In this document: piece by piece, positions 33,062 to 42,051 of the stretch
Numbering within the stretch: the first letter of the stretch is position 1
How the letters are laid out: every line of letters begins with the position of its first letter
NCBI GenBank assembly: GCA_963766345.1
Contig: CAVXZL010000008.1
Location: forward strand, 496,001-560,000
From: DASVFB01 sp963766345
Lineage (GTDB): Bacteria; Actinomycetota; Thermoleophilia; Gaiellales; Gaiellaceae
DNA length: 64,000 nt
Direction of reading: 5' to 3'
Notes under the pieces: model-generated
Seen by the model: the letters and a program-made list of their open reading frames with translations, nothing else
What the model was told of the DNA's origin: nothing
Databases searched by the model: none
Made by a program: the position numbers and the translations under genes

Positions 33062-34066
33062 TTAGAACAGCGCGTCGTCTTCGCGACGCTCGCCCAGATG
33101 GGCACGCCCGTGCTCGGTGACGACACGACCGCGCGGCGTGCGCTGGATGAAGCCGAGCTGGAGCAGGTACGGCTCGTAGACGTCCTCGATCGTGTCGGTC
33201 TCCTCGCCGAGTGCGACGGCGAGCGTCGACAGCCCGACCGGTCCGCCGCCGAAGCGCTCGACGATGGCGCGCAGGAGCTCGCGGTCGACGCGCTCGAGGC
33301 CGAGCTCGTCCACCTCGTGCAGGTCGAGCGCCTCGCGCGCGATTTCCAGCGTCACCGCACCCTGGTGGCGCACCTCCGCGACATCGCGCACGCGGCGGAG
33401 GATCCGGTTCGCGACTCGAGGCGTTCCACGGGCGCGGCGGGCGATCTCGTCCGCGGCGGCGTCGGCCGTCTGGACGCCGAGGATCCGCGCGCTGCGGCGC
33501 ACGATCGACGCGAGCTCCTCGCGCTCGTAGTAGGCGAGGCGGAACGTCATGCCGAAGCGGTCGCGGAGCGGCGTCGTGAGCAGGCCCGTGCGCGTTGTCG
33601 CGCCGACGAGCGTGAACGGCGGCAGGTCGAGCGTCAGCGTCCGCGCGGCCGGCCCCTGGCCGACGATGATGTCGAGCCGGAAGTCCTCGAGCGCCGGGTA
33701 GAGGATCTCCTCCACCGCGCGGTTCAGGCGATGGATCTCGTCCACGAAGAGGACGTCGCGCTCCTCGAGGCTCGTGAGGATCGCCGCCATGTCGCCCTTG
33801 CGCTCGATCGCCGGACCGGCGACGGTGCGGATGCCGACGCCGAGCTCGTTGCGGATGATGTACGCGAGCGAGGTCTTGCCGAGGCCGGGCGGCCCGGCGA
33901 GCAGCACGTGGTCGAGCGCCTCGCCCCTCCCCTTCGCAGCGTCGAGCCCGACGGACAGCTGCTCCTTCGCGCGCTTCTGCCCGACGAAGTCGTCGAGCGT
34001 CCGCGGGCGAAGCGAGAGGTCGAGCGCCGCGTCTTCCGGCAGGAACTCGCGCGCGACGACGCTCAT
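33062..34066 (-). CDS. ruvB: Holliday junction branch migration helicase RuvB
   Basis: 334 residues. N-terminal LRPRTLDDFVGQKRAKEQL, Walker A GPPGLGKTSLAYII, Walker B VLFVDEIHRLN, sensor GATTRTGLLTTPLRDRFG, and the C-terminal winged helix (RGRVVTEHGRAHLG). ATG overlaps the ruvA stop. Hexameric motor that drives branch migration with RuvA. Confidence 0.98.
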   Translation of the reverse strand: MSVVAREFLPEDAALDLSLRPRTLDDFVGQKRAKEQLSVGLDAAKGRGEALDHVLLAGPPGLGKTSLAYIIRNELGVGIRTVAGPAIERKGDMAAILTSLEERDVLFVDEIHRLNRAVEEILYPALEDFRLDIIVGQGPAARTLTLDLPPFTLVGATTRTGLLTTPLRDRFGMTFRLAYYEREELASIVRRSARILGVQTADAAADEIARRARGTPRVANRILRRVRDVAEVRHQGAVTLEIAREALDLHEVDELGLERVDRELLRAIVERFGGGPVGLSTLAVALGEETDTIEDVYEPYLLQLGFIQRTPRGRVVTEHGRAHLGERREDDALF

Positions 34067-34614
34067 GCCGCCCGCCGCAAAGCCTCGCGCACGCGCTCCT
34101 CGGGAGGCAACTCGGGGTCGACGTTCGCAAGCGCACGCTCGGCATCGGGGACGGAATAGCCGAGCTCGACGAGCGCGTCTCGGGCGACGAGATCCGTCAC
34201 CGGCGCCGGAGCGTCGACAGCCGTACCGAGCTTCTCGCGAAGCTCGAGCACGACGCGCTGCGCCGTCTTCTTGCCGATCCCGGGGATCGCCTCGAAGCGC
34301 GCGGTGTCCTCGAGCGCGATCGCGCGGCGGAGCTCCGTCGGCGTCGAGCCCGAGACGATCGCGAGCGCCACCTTCGGCCCGACGCCGTTCACGCCCAGCA
34401 GGTGGACGAACAGATCGCGCTCCTCCATCGAGCCGAAGCCGTAGAGCTGCAGGGCGTCCTCGCGGACATGGAGATACGTCTCCACCGTCAGCTCGGCCGA
34501 GTCGCGACGCAGCACCGACGGCGTCGCCTGCACGAGGTAGCCGACGCCGTTCACGTCGAGCACGAGCCCCGCGGCGGACAATCCGGCGCGCTTCCCGCGC
34601 AGCCGCGCGATCAC
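34063..34614 (-). CDS. ruvA: Holliday junction DNA-binding protein RuvA
   Basis: 183 residues from a GTG overlapping the ruvC stop (GTGA). OB-fold N-terminus (IARLRGKRAGLSAAGLVLDVNGVGYLV), two helix-hairpin-helix motifs (LLGVNGVGPKVALAIVSG, FEAIPGIGKKTAQRVVLEL) and the C-terminal RuvB-binding domain (ALVELGYSVPDAERAL). Slightly shorter than the E. coli protein. Confidence 0.96.
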   Translation of the reverse strand: MIARLRGKRAGLSAAGLVLDVNGVGYLVQATPSVLRRDSAELTVETYLHVREDALQLYGFGSMEERDLFVHLLGVNGVGPKVALAIVSGSTPTELRRAIALEDTARFEAIPGIGKKTAQRVVLELREKLGTAVDAPAPVTDLVARDALVELGYSVPDAERALANVDPELPPEERVREALRRAA

Positions 34615-35087
34615 GCGACCGCCGCCCGTGGCGCCGACGCGTGGCAGATCGCAACCGCGAGCGCGTCCGCAGCGTGCTGGTTCACGACGTCGATGCCGAG
34701 CACGAGCTTCACCATGCGCTGGATCTGCGCCTTCTCTGCGCGGCCGTAACCGCACACGGCCTGCTTGACGTGCGCGGGGGCGTACTCAGCGGCCGCGACG
34801 CCGGCGTTGGCGCAGGCGACGAGGACGGCACCGCGCGCCTGCCCGACCGACAGCGCGATGCGGGCGTCTGCGCCGACGTAGGACTCCTCCAGCGCCACGG
34901 CATCCGGCGCGTGAGCGGCGATGAGGCCGGACACCCCATCGAAGAGCGTCTTGAGCCGCAAGTCCTGGCGTTGCCCTGCGGGCGTCCGCCAGCACCCGTG
35001 TGCAGTGGCCCTGAGGCGCCCGTCTTTTTCTTGGACGATGCCGTACCCGCAAGCAGCCGTTCCTGGATCGATGCCGAGGACTTTCAC
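34611..35087 (-). CDS. ruvC: Holliday junction resolvase RuvC
   Basis: 158 residues. RNase-H-fold catalytic acids visible in VLGIDPGTAACGYG, VALEESYVGADARIALSVGQARG and NQHAADALAVAICH. GTG start lies 6 nt after TAACGT (minus strand, 35099-35094), so the ruvCAB mRNA is probably leaderless. Cleaves Holliday junctions processed by RuvAB. Confidence 0.96.
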   Translation of the reverse strand: MKVLGIDPGTAACGYGIVQEKDGRLRATAHGCWRTPAGQRQDLRLKTLFDGVSGLIAAHAPDAVALEESYVGADARIALSVGQARGAVLVACANAGVAAAEYAPAHVKQAVCGYGRAEKAQIQRMVKLVLGIDVVNQHAADALAVAICHASAPRAAVA

Positions 35088-35152
35088 GCGGACACGTTAG
35101 GCACCGGGCCGGACGACTCCTGCACGGTGTCCGTTGCTGCGATGTCCAAACC

Positions 35153-35185
35153 GGACAGTCCGGTGTCTGACACCGCGGACTGTCC
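35153..35185. repeat. nested palindrome GGACAGTCC...GGTGTCTGACACC...GGACTGTCC
   Basis: The 13-bp palindrome GGTGTCTGACACC (35162-35174) is flanked by complementary GGACAGTCC (35153-35161) and GGACTGTCC (35177-35185). Located upstream of ruvC and downstream of yebC. Function unknown. Confidence 0.55.
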
Positions 35186-35297
35186 AGAGCGGACATGGCG
35201 CACGCACTTCGGCCCACGTCTCGAACGCCGTCCTCCCTCCGCGACGCCCGCAAACAAGCGGCCGCACGGCTGTGCATGAATCGTCACACCGCCGTAA

Positions 35298-35312
35298 CGG
35301 TGTCTGACACCG
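35298..35312. repeat. CGGTGTCTGACACCG palindrome
   Basis: Perfect 15-bp odd palindrome, 136 bp from the previous copy in the same gap between ruvC and yebC. The gap (35088-35346) otherwise holds no gene that I can support. Confidence 0.55.
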
Positions 35313-35346
35313 AGGAACGGCCCGTAGAGACGAGTGGGTGTCCGGT

Positions 35347-36102
35347 TCAGCCGGCGACGGTCTCGAGCACGCGCTCCGGGATGTCGAAGTTCGAGAAGAC
35401 GTCCTGGACGTCGTCGTTGTCCTCGAGCGCGTCGATCAGGCGGAGGATCTTCTTCGCCGTGCTCTCCTCCGCGACTTCGACCGTCGTCTTCGGCACCATC
35501 GTCAGCTCGGCGTTCTCGACGGTGAAGCCCGCGGCTTCGACGGCCCCGCGCACGCCGGACAGCGTTTCGGGCGAAGCGGTGATCTGGAACGTCGAGCCGT
35601 CGAGCTCGATGTCGTCCGCGCCGCCCTCCGCGGCCGCGAGCATCAGCTCGTCCTCGTCGACTCCCTCGGCGTCGACGAGCACGATGCCGCGCCGGTCGAA
35701 CTGCCACGCGACCGCGCCCGACGCACCGAGGTTGCCGTCGTGCTTCGAGAACGCGGAGCGCACGTCCGAAGCCGTGCGGTTGCGGTTGTCCGTCAGCGCC
35801 TCGACGAGAATCGCCACACCGCCCGCGCCGTAGCCCTCGTACACGACCGTCTCGTACGCGTTCGCATCGGCGTCGGCGCCCGAGCCCCGTGCGATCGCAC
35901 GCTCGATGTTGTCCTTCGGCATCGAGTAGCTCTTCGCCTTCTCGATCGCGTTCTGCAACGCGAGGTTGTTCGCCGGATCGCCCCCGCCCTCGCGCGCCGC
36001 GACGATCAGCGCCCTCGAGAGCTTCGAGAAGAGGACACCGCGCTTCTTGTCGGCAGCGCCCTTCTTGTGCTTGATCGAGCTCCACTTGCTATGCCCGGAC
36101 AT
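35347..36102 (-). CDS. yebC: YebC/PmpR (TACO1) family protein
   Basis: 251 residues with the invariant N-terminus SGHSKWSSIKHKKGAADKKRG and motifs MPKDNIERAIARGSG, YEGYGAGGVAILVEALTDNRNRT. Family members act as transcriptional regulators or as translation factors relieving polyproline stalls. The position beside ruvCAB is conserved in many bacteria. Start codon overlaps the end of pdxT by 14 bp. Confidence 0.96.
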   Translation of the reverse strand: MSGHSKWSSIKHKKGAADKKRGVLFSKLSRALIVAAREGGGDPANNLALQNAIEKAKSYSMPKDNIERAIARGSGADADANAYETVVYEGYGAGGVAILVEALTDNRNRTASDVRSAFSKHDGNLGASGAVAWQFDRRGIVLVDAEGVDEDELMLAAAEGGADDIELDGSTFQITASPETLSGVRGAVEAAGFTVENAELTMVPKTTVEVAEESTAKKILRLIDALEDNDDVQDVFSNFDIPERVLETVAG

Positions 36103-36649
36103 GCCGCTCCTCTTCTACCAAGTCGAGAAACCTCGCGTGGACTCGGGTGTCGTCGGTCAGCTCCGGATGGAACGCCGCGACCAGCACGCGCCCCTCGCGA
36201 GCGAGGACTGGACGGCCGTCGTGCTCGGCGAGGATCTCCACACCGGGCCCCGCGTCCGAGATCCACGGCGCCCGGATGAAGACACCGCGCAGCGGCGCTT
36301 CCTCGCCGTCGACGTCGAGGTCGGCCTCGAAGCTGTGCACCTGCCTCCCCCACGCGTTCCGCTCGACCTCGACGTCGACGAGCCCGAGGTGGTTGCGATC
36401 GAGCACGATCATCCCCGCGCACGTCCCGAGGATCGGGCCGCCGAACCGGCGCACCGCCTCGTCGAGGCCGTAGAGCCGCATCAGGCGCATGAACGTCGTC
36501 GACTCCCCGCCCGGGATGACGAGCCCGTCGAGCCCGCCGAGCTGCTCCGGCTTGCGCACCTCGACAACGTCGGCGCCGAGCCCGCGAAGCATCGCCGCGT
36601 GCTCGCGAAAGTTGCCCTGGACGGCCAGGACACCGACGCGCGGCGGCAT
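36089..36649 (-). CDS. pdxT: pyridoxal 5'-phosphate synthase glutaminase subunit PdxT
   Basis: 186 residues, class I glutaminase. VGVLAVQGNFREHAAMLRGLG, GLVIPGGESTTFMRLM, nucleophile Cys in ILGTCAGMIVL, and catalytic His/Glu in VAAFHPELTDDTRVH. Start overlaps the pdxS stop (TAATG). Supplies ammonia to PdxS. Confidence 0.97.
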   Translation of the reverse strand: MPPRVGVLAVQGNFREHAAMLRGLGADVVEVRKPEQLGGLDGLVIPGGESTTFMRLMRLYGLDEAVRRFGGPILGTCAGMIVLDRNHLGLVDVEVERNAWGRQVHSFEADLDVDGEEAPLRGVFIRAPWISDAGPGVEILAEHDGRPVLAREGRVLVAAFHPELTDDTRVHARFLDLVEEERHVRA

Positions 36650-37530
36650 TACCAGCCCCGGGTCTCGAGCAGCTCTTCTGGAGCGAGCGTCGCCGTGGAG
36701 AGGCCGCTCATCGCGTCGCCGAGACCCTGCGAGACGCGCGCGAGAACCTCGGCGTCCTCGAAGTGCGTCGTCGCCTCGACGATCGCCTTCGCGCGGACGT
36801 CCGGGTTCGTCGACTTGAAGATGCCCGAGCCGACGAACACGCCGTCTGCGCCGAGCTGCATGCAGAGCGCCGCATCGGCAGGAGTCGCGATGCCGCCTGC
36901 CGTGAACGTCACGACCGGGAGCCGGCCGTTCTCGGCGACCCACTTCACGAGCTCGTACGGCGCACGCAGCTCCTTCGCCTCGGCGAAGAGCTCCTCGTCG
37001 CGCAGCGACTGCAGTCGCCGGATGTGACCGAACACCGAGCGCATGTGCGTGACGGCGTTGACGATGTCGCCCGTGCCGGCCTCGCCCTTCGTGCGGATCA
37101 TCGCCGCGCCCTCGGCGATGCGGCGCAGCGCCTCGCCGAGATTCGTGCAGCCGCACACGAACGGGACAGTGAAGTTCCATTTGTCGATGTGGTGCGCGGT
37201 GTCGGCCGGCGTGAGCACCTCGGACTCGTCGATGTAATCGACCTCGAGCGCCTCGAGCACCTGCGCTTCGACGAAGTGGCCGATGCGCGCCTTGGCCATC
37301 ACGGGGATGGTCACGGCCTCCTGGATCTCGCGGATCTTGTCCGGGTCCGCCATGCGGGCGACGCCGCCCTGAGCGCGGATGTCGGCAGGGACGCGCTCGA
37401 GCGCCATGACCGCGCAGGCGCCCGCGTCCTCCGCGATCCGCGCCTGGTCGGCAGTCGTGACGTCCATGATCACGCCGCCCTTCAACATCTCGGCGAGACC
37501 CGTCTTGACCCTGAGCGTCCCGATCTCCAT
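36649..37530 (-). CDS. pdxS: pyridoxal 5'-phosphate synthase subunit PdxS
   Basis: 293 residues, highly conserved: VKTGLAEMLKGGVIMDVTTADQARIAEDAGA, the Schiff-base lysine region IPVMAKARIGHFVEAQ, RTKGEAGTGDIVNAVTHMR, FTAGGIATPADAALCMQLGADGVFVGSGIF. Condenses ribose 5-phosphate, glyceraldehyde 3-phosphate and ammonia to PLP. A TAGACT box lies 8 nt upstream of the ATG. Confidence 0.98.
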   Translation of the reverse strand: MEIGTLRVKTGLAEMLKGGVIMDVTTADQARIAEDAGACAVMALERVPADIRAQGGVARMADPDKIREIQEAVTIPVMAKARIGHFVEAQVLEALEVDYIDESEVLTPADTAHHIDKWNFTVPFVCGCTNLGEALRRIAEGAAMIRTKGEAGTGDIVNAVTHMRSVFGHIRRLQSLRDEELFAEAKELRAPYELVKWVAENGRLPVVTFTAGGIATPADAALCMQLGADGVFVGSGIFKSTNPDVRAKAIVEATTHFEDAEVLARVSQGLGDAMSGLSTATLAPEELLETRGW

Positions 37531-37555
37531 CGGGGCTCAGTCTAACCAGGCGGGC

Positions 37556-38008
37556 TCAGGCGGCTGCGCGGCTGAGGACGGCCTCTGCCGGCGGCGCGAT
37601 GACGAGGACGCGACACGGCGAGTGACGCAGGACAGCCTCGACCGTGTGGCCGAACGGCTTCCTGCCGCGGCGGCGCGCGCCGACGACGACGAGGTCGACC
37701 TTCCGCGCGCCGGCCTCTTCGGCCAGCACCTCGCCGGCCTCGCGGCCGCGCACGATGCGCCCGATCACGTGGATTCCGTAGGACTCGCCGACGGCGTCCG
37801 CGCGCCGTAACAGGCGCCTGGCCTTGGACTCCTCGTCGTGCATGTGCGCGTCGAGCGGCAATGACGCAGGCACCTCGATCACGGCGATCGCGGAGATCGA
37901 GGCCCGGTGCTCGGCAGCGAGCCGGCAGGCGACGTCGAGGGCCTGGTCGGTCTCGGCGTTGCCGGCCAGCGGCACGAGAATGGAGCGGTAGCGGATGTCG
38001 CGACCCAC
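37556..38008 (-). CDS. universal stress protein (UspA) domain protein
   Basis: 150 residues: RYRSILVPLAGNAETDQALDVACRLAAEH at the N-terminus and a C-terminal nucleotide-binding motif (VDLVVVGARRRGRKPFGHTVEAVLRHSPCRVLVIAPP) lacking the exact G-2x-G-9x-G(S/T) spacing. GTG start 6 nt after TACGTT (minus strand). Next to a short KdpD-like kinase that lacks its own USP domain, which suggests it is the detached sensory module of that system (inference). Confidence 0.88.
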   Translation of the reverse strand: MGRDIRYRSILVPLAGNAETDQALDVACRLAAEHRASISAIAVIEVPASLPLDAHMHDEESKARRLLRRADAVGESYGIHVIGRIVRGREAGEVLAEEAGARKVDLVVVGARRRGRKPFGHTVEAVLRHSPCRVLVIAPPAEAVLSRAAA

Positions 38009-38064
38009 CGTCTCAACGTAGGCCGGGCGGGCTTGCGGGCGCCTTAAGGAGTGGCCGGCGCGCC

Positions 38065-38748
38065 TTAAGAAGGACTGACGAGCCGGTAACCGACCCCGGG
38101 CTGGTTCAGCAGGTAGCGCGGGCGTGCGGGATCGGGCTCGATCTTGCGGCGCAGGTGCGACACGTAGACGTGGAGGTAGTTCGACTCCTCGCGATACGCG
38201 GGTCCCCAGATCGCGCGCAGGATCGCGGGATGCGTCAGCAGCTTGCCCTCGTTCTCGGCGAGCAGGCGCAGGAGGTCCCACTCGGTCGGCGTCAGGGCGA
38301 CGGGCTCACCCGAGCGCGTCACCGTGCGCTTCTCGCGGTCGATGCGCAGCTCTCCGATCTCCAAAACCGGATCGCCGGGCGGCGCGGTGCGACGCAGCGC
38401 CGCCCGCAGCCGGGCGAGCAACTCGTCGCCGCTGAACGGCTTCGTCACGTAGTCGTCGGCGCCGGCGTCGAGCGCGGCGATCTTCTCCTTCTCCTCCCCG
38501 ACCGCCGAGAGGACGAGGATCGGCGCCGACGACCAGCGCCGCAGCTCGCGCGCGACGTCCGTGCCGCTCCCGTCCGGCAGGAGCAGGTCGAGGATCACCG
38601 CCTCGGGCGGGCGCATCGCCGCCTGAGCGAGCGCACCCTTGGCGGTCGCCGCGGTGTCGACGGCGTAACCGGCGTTCCGCAGCTTCAGCTCGAGCGCGCG
38701 AAGGATCTGCGGCTCGTCGTCGACTACGAGCACGCGCGCGCCGCTCAC
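38065..38748 (-). CDS. KdpE-like OmpR-family response regulator
   Basis: 227 residues from GTG overlapping the kinase stop (GTGA). Receiver with RVLVVDDEPQILRAL, phosphoacceptor in EAVILDLLLPDGSG, Lys in DDYVTKPF; C-terminal winged helix (ALTPTEWDLLRLLAENEGKLLTHPAILRAIWG ... YLHVYVSHLRRKIEPDPARP). Closest in pattern to KdpE, whose usual target is K+ uptake; here the adjacent divergent KimA-like gene is the likely target (inference). Confidence 0.92.
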   Translation of the reverse strand: MSGARVLVVDDEPQILRALELKLRNAGYAVDTAATAKGALAQAAMRPPEAVILDLLLPDGSGTDVARELRRWSSAPILVLSAVGEEKEKIAALDAGADDYVTKPFSGDELLARLRAALRRTAPPGDPVLEIGELRIDREKRTVTRSGEPVALTPTEWDLLRLLAENEGKLLTHPAILRAIWGPAYREESNYLHVYVSHLRRKIEPDPARPRYLLNQPGVGYRLVSPS

Positions 38749-39731
38749 GCGGGACCTCGAACCGCCGGGAGCGCGAAGGCGAACGTCGCGCCGTGGCCGT
38801 CGTCCGGCTCGAGCCACAGGCGGCCGCCGTTCACCTCGAGGAAGCCGCGCGCGATCGCGAGCCCGAGGCCCGCCCCGCGCGACCCGTTGGCGCTCGACCC
38901 GCGGGCGAACGGCTCGAAGATCACATCGCGTTCGAGCGCCGAGACGCCCGGCCCCTCGTCGGCGACGCGGAAGACGACGTCTTCGTCTCGCGGCGCCACG
39001 TCGAGGCTCACCGAGGGGGACATCTCGAGCGCGTTCTCCAGCAGGTTCGCGAGCGCGTGCTCGAGCTGTGCGGCGTCGACGCGGACCGCGAGCGGCTCGT
39101 CGGGCAGCGACACGTCCACGGCCTCTCCGCCCGGACCGACGGCCTCGAGCGCCCGCGCGACGAGGCTGTCGACCGGCCACACCTCGAGCTCGGGCGAGGC
39201 AGCGCCCGCCTCGAGCCGCGAGAGGTCGAGCAAGTTCCCGACGAGCCGGTCGAGCCGCTCGGCCTGCGCACGGATCGACTCGAGCAGCTCCGCGCGATCG
39301 GCGTCCGAGACGTCGCCGGCGGCGACTTCGCTCGCAGTCAGGATCGCCGTGATCGGCGACCGGAGGTCGTGGCTGACCGAGCGCAGCACCGCGGTCTTCG
39401 CGACGTCCTCGCGCTCGAGGCTCCGCCGACGTGCGGCGAGCCAGCTGACGCTCACGGCCGTCACGAGATAGACGGCGAGCGCGACCCAGTTCTCCGAGTC
39501 GCGGAGTTGGAGCGTGTGCGTCGGCGGCAGGAAGAACCAGTTGAACGTCAGCATGCTCACGATCGAGACGAGCACCGCGTAGCGCAGTCCCCACAAAGCC
39601 GCGACCGGCAGCACCGCGAAGAGGTAGAGGACGCCGAGGCTGAGGATCGGCGCGATCGGGTTGAGCGCGAGGACCGCGAGGCTGACGAGCGCGACGGCGC
39701 CGAGACTGAACACAACGGGACGCACGCGCAC
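38745..39731 (-). CDS. short KdpD-like sensor histidine kinase (DUF4118)
   Basis: 328 residues. Four membrane helices of a DUF4118 domain (residues about 5-100, with FNWFFLPPTHTLQLRD), then HisKA with LRSVSHDLRSPITAI, and HATPase with NLLENALEMSP, VADEGPGVS, GSRGAGLGLAIARGF. This is KdpD without its N-terminal KdpD and USP domains. GTG start 7 nt after TACGCT (minus strand, 39744-39739). Forms an operon with its regulator; divergent from the KimA-like gene. Confidence 0.92.
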   Translation of the reverse strand: MRVRPVVFSLGAVALVSLAVLALNPIAPILSLGVLYLFAVLPVAALWGLRYAVLVSIVSMLTFNWFFLPPTHTLQLRDSENWVALAVYLVTAVSVSWLAARRRSLEREDVAKTAVLRSVSHDLRSPITAILTASEVAAGDVSDADRAELLESIRAQAERLDRLVGNLLDLSRLEAGAASPELEVWPVDSLVARALEAVGPGGEAVDVSLPDEPLAVRVDAAQLEHALANLLENALEMSPSVSLDVAPRDEDVVFRVADEGPGVSALERDVIFEPFARGSSANGSRGAGLGLAIARGFLEVNGGRLWLEPDDGHGATFAFALPAVRGPA

Positions 39732-39807
39732 GAAGACAAGCGTACGCCGACTTAAAAAGGTCTGAAAATGCAGCGCTTTCTCTAACGCTGGGAGTACCTT
39801 CGACGTC

Positions 39808-42048
39808 GTGCAGGCTGAAGGAGTGAAGCGGATCCTCGTCGGCAGGCCGATGGCGACCGGCCAGCTCGAGGACACGCTGCTCTCGAAGTTCCTCGCGCTG
39901 CCGGTCTTCGCGAGCGACCCGCTCTCGTCCGTCGCCTACGCGACGGAGGCCGGGATGGCCGTGCTCGTCCTCGCGGGCCTCGGCGCGCTGCACTTCGTCC
40001 TGCCGATCTCCTTCGCGATCGCGGCGATGCTGTTCATCGTCGCGCTCTCGTACAGGCAGACCGTGCGCGCGTACGAGACGAGCGGCGGCGCGTACGTCGT
40101 GGCGAAGGACAACCTCGGCACGCTGCCGAGCCTCGTCGCAGCCGCGGCGCTGCTCATCGACTACATCCTCACGGTCGCCGTGTCGGTCGCCGCGGGGATC
40201 CTCGCGATCACGTCCGCCGCGCCCTCGCTCCACCCGTACCGCGTCTGGCTCTCGCTCGCATGCGTCCTCGCGCTCACCGTCGCGAACCTGCGCGGCGTGC
40301 GCGAGTCGGGCCTGCTCTTCGCGCTGCCGACCTACGGGTTCGTGCTCTCGCTCTACGCCGTCCTCGCCACCGGAATCGCGAAATGCACCGTCGGAACCTG
40401 CCCGACGGCGGCGGTTCCGCATCCGGTCGCGGCCGGCACGGGAGCGGTGACGCTGCTGCTCGTCCTGCGGGCGTTCGCTTCGGGGTCGGCGGCGCTGACC
40501 GGCGTCGAGTCGATCTCGAACGGCGTCAGCGCGTTCAGGCGACCGCAGTCGAAGAACGCCGCGCAGACGCTCGCGATCATGGCCGCGATCGCGATCTCCC
40601 TGTTCATCGGCGTGTCCTGGCTCGCCGTTCAGATGGACGCGCGGCCGAGCGAGAGCGCTTCGGTGCTGTCGCAGATCGCGCACGCGTCGTTCCCGACGGG
40701 ACCGATGTACTACGTCGTCCAGGGCTTCACGCTGGCGATCCTCATCCTCGCGGCGAACTCGTCCTACCAGGGCTTCCCGAGACTGGCGGCGCTGCTCGCG
40801 CGCGACCGCTTCTTCCCGAGGCAGTTCGTGAACCTCGGCGATCGGCTCGTCTACTCGAACGGCGTCGTGCTCGTCGCCGGCGTGGCGTCCGCGCTGATCG
40901 TCATCTTCGCGGCGAACGTCGAATCGTTGCTCCACCTCTACGTCGTCGGCGTCTTCACGGCGTTCACGCTCTCGCAGGCGGGGATGGTTCGCTACTGGCG
41001 CCGGACGCGCGACCGCGGCTGGCAGCGGCGAGCGGCGGTGAACGCCGTCGGCGCCGTCGCGACCGGGCTCGTGACGCTGATCGTGATCCAGACGAAGTTC
41101 ACGGAGGGCGCGTGGGCGGTGATCGTCGCGATCCCGCTGCTCGTCGTGGCCTTCTACGCGACGCAGCGGCACTACCGTCGCGTCGGCCGGCGACTGCGTG
41201 CCGGCGTGAGCGCCGTCGCGGCGGCGCCGCCCGCAACGAACCAGGTCGTGCTCTTCGTCGAGTCGATCGACACGGCGCTCAGCGAGGCGCTCTGGTACGC
41301 GCGGCGCACCGCCCGCGGCGGCTTCCGCGCGGTCGCCGCACCGGGACGCCGAACGGATCCCGGCCTGCGCGCGCGGTTCCGCGACCTGACGAACATGCGA
41401 CCCGACCTCGAGGTGCTGCCCGCGCCCGACGGACGCGTCGAGTCCGTGATCGACTACCTCTGGGCGCTGCCGCACGGCGAGTCGCAGTTCGTGACCGTCA
41501 TCGTCCCAGAGCTGTTCACGCGGAAATCGTTCGTCTCTGCGCTGCTGCGCCGCACCGAGCTCAAGCTCAAGCTGCGGCTGCCGGTCGAGACGGAGGTGGC
41601 GGTGGCGAACGTGCCGGCGCTCGCGTCGAACGTGGGCGAGTCGCCGCCGGCGCGTGCCGTCTGCCGGATCCTCGTCTCCGGCGCGCACGCCGCGACGATG
41701 CGGGCCGTGCACTACGCGGGCACGCTCGGTCTCGAGGACACGAAAGCCGTGTTCTTCGCGTTCGACGCCGACGAGCGCGATGCCATGCGGAGGGAGTGGC
41801 AGAAGCGCGCGATCCCCGCCGACCTCGAGATCGACGAGGCGCCGTTCCGCGACATCGGCGAGCCGCTGCTCCGCCACCTGCGGGAGATCACCGCCGATCC
41901 CGAGGCGGTCGCGGTCGTCGTGATGCCGGAGCTCGTCTTCCGCGGCTGGCGCCGCCTGCTGCACAACCAGCGCGCGATCTACGTGAAGCGGCTGCTGCTG
42001 TTCGAGCCTCGCGTGATCCTCGTCACGGTGCCGTACCGACTGAACTAG
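39808..42048 (+). CDS. KimA-like APC-superfamily potassium importer
   Basis: 746 residues: about 12 membrane helices (FASDPLSSVAYATEAGMAVLVLAG, YRQTVRAYETSGGAYVVAKDNLG, GFPRLAALLARDRFFPRQF) and a 260-residue cytoplasmic C-terminal domain with USP-like features (VVLFVESIDTALSEAL). This layout and the SDPLSSVAYA and ANSSYQGFPRL motifs match the KimA (YdaO) group, high-affinity K+ importers in Bacillus. The neighbouring KdpDE-like pair supports a potassium role. GTG start 7 nt after TACCTT (39795-39800); no Shine-Dalgarno. Confidence 0.88.
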   Translation: MQAEGVKRILVGRPMATGQLEDTLLSKFLALPVFASDPLSSVAYATEAGMAVLVLAGLGALHFVLPISFAIAAMLFIVALSYRQTVRAYETSGGAYVVAKDNLGTLPSLVAAAALLIDYILTVAVSVAAGILAITSAAPSLHPYRVWLSLACVLALTVANLRGVRESGLLFALPTYGFVLSLYAVLATGIAKCTVGTCPTAAVPHPVAAGTGAVTLLLVLRAFASGSAALTGVESISNGVSAFRRPQSKNAAQTLAIMAAIAISLFIGVSWLAVQMDARPSESASVLSQIAHASFPTGPMYYVVQGFTLAILILAANSSYQGFPRLAALLARDRFFPRQFVNLGDRLVYSNGVVLVAGVASALIVIFAANVESLLHLYVVGVFTAFTLSQAGMVRYWRRTRDRGWQRRAAVNAVGAVATGLVTLIVIQTKFTEGAWAVIVAIPLLVVAFYATQRHYRRVGRRLRAGVSAVAAAPPATNQVVLFVESIDTALSEALWYARRTARGGFRAVAAPGRRTDPGLRARFRDLTNMRPDLEVLPAPDGRVESVIDYLWALPHGESQFVTVIVPELFTRKSFVSALLRRTELKLKLRLPVETEVAVANVPALASNVGESPPARAVCRILVSGAHAATMRAVHYAGTLGLEDTKAVFFAFDADERDAMRREWQKRAIPADLEIDEAPFRDIGEPLLRHLREITADPEAVAVVVMPELVFRGWRRLLHNQRAIYVKRLLLFEPRVILVTVPYRLN

Positions 42049-42051
42049 GAC

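Noticed and set aside
38065..41964. A 1299-codon minus-strand frame
   Set aside because: Only the KdpE-like end is real; the remainder is the antisense of the KimA-like gene and an off-frame of the kinase.
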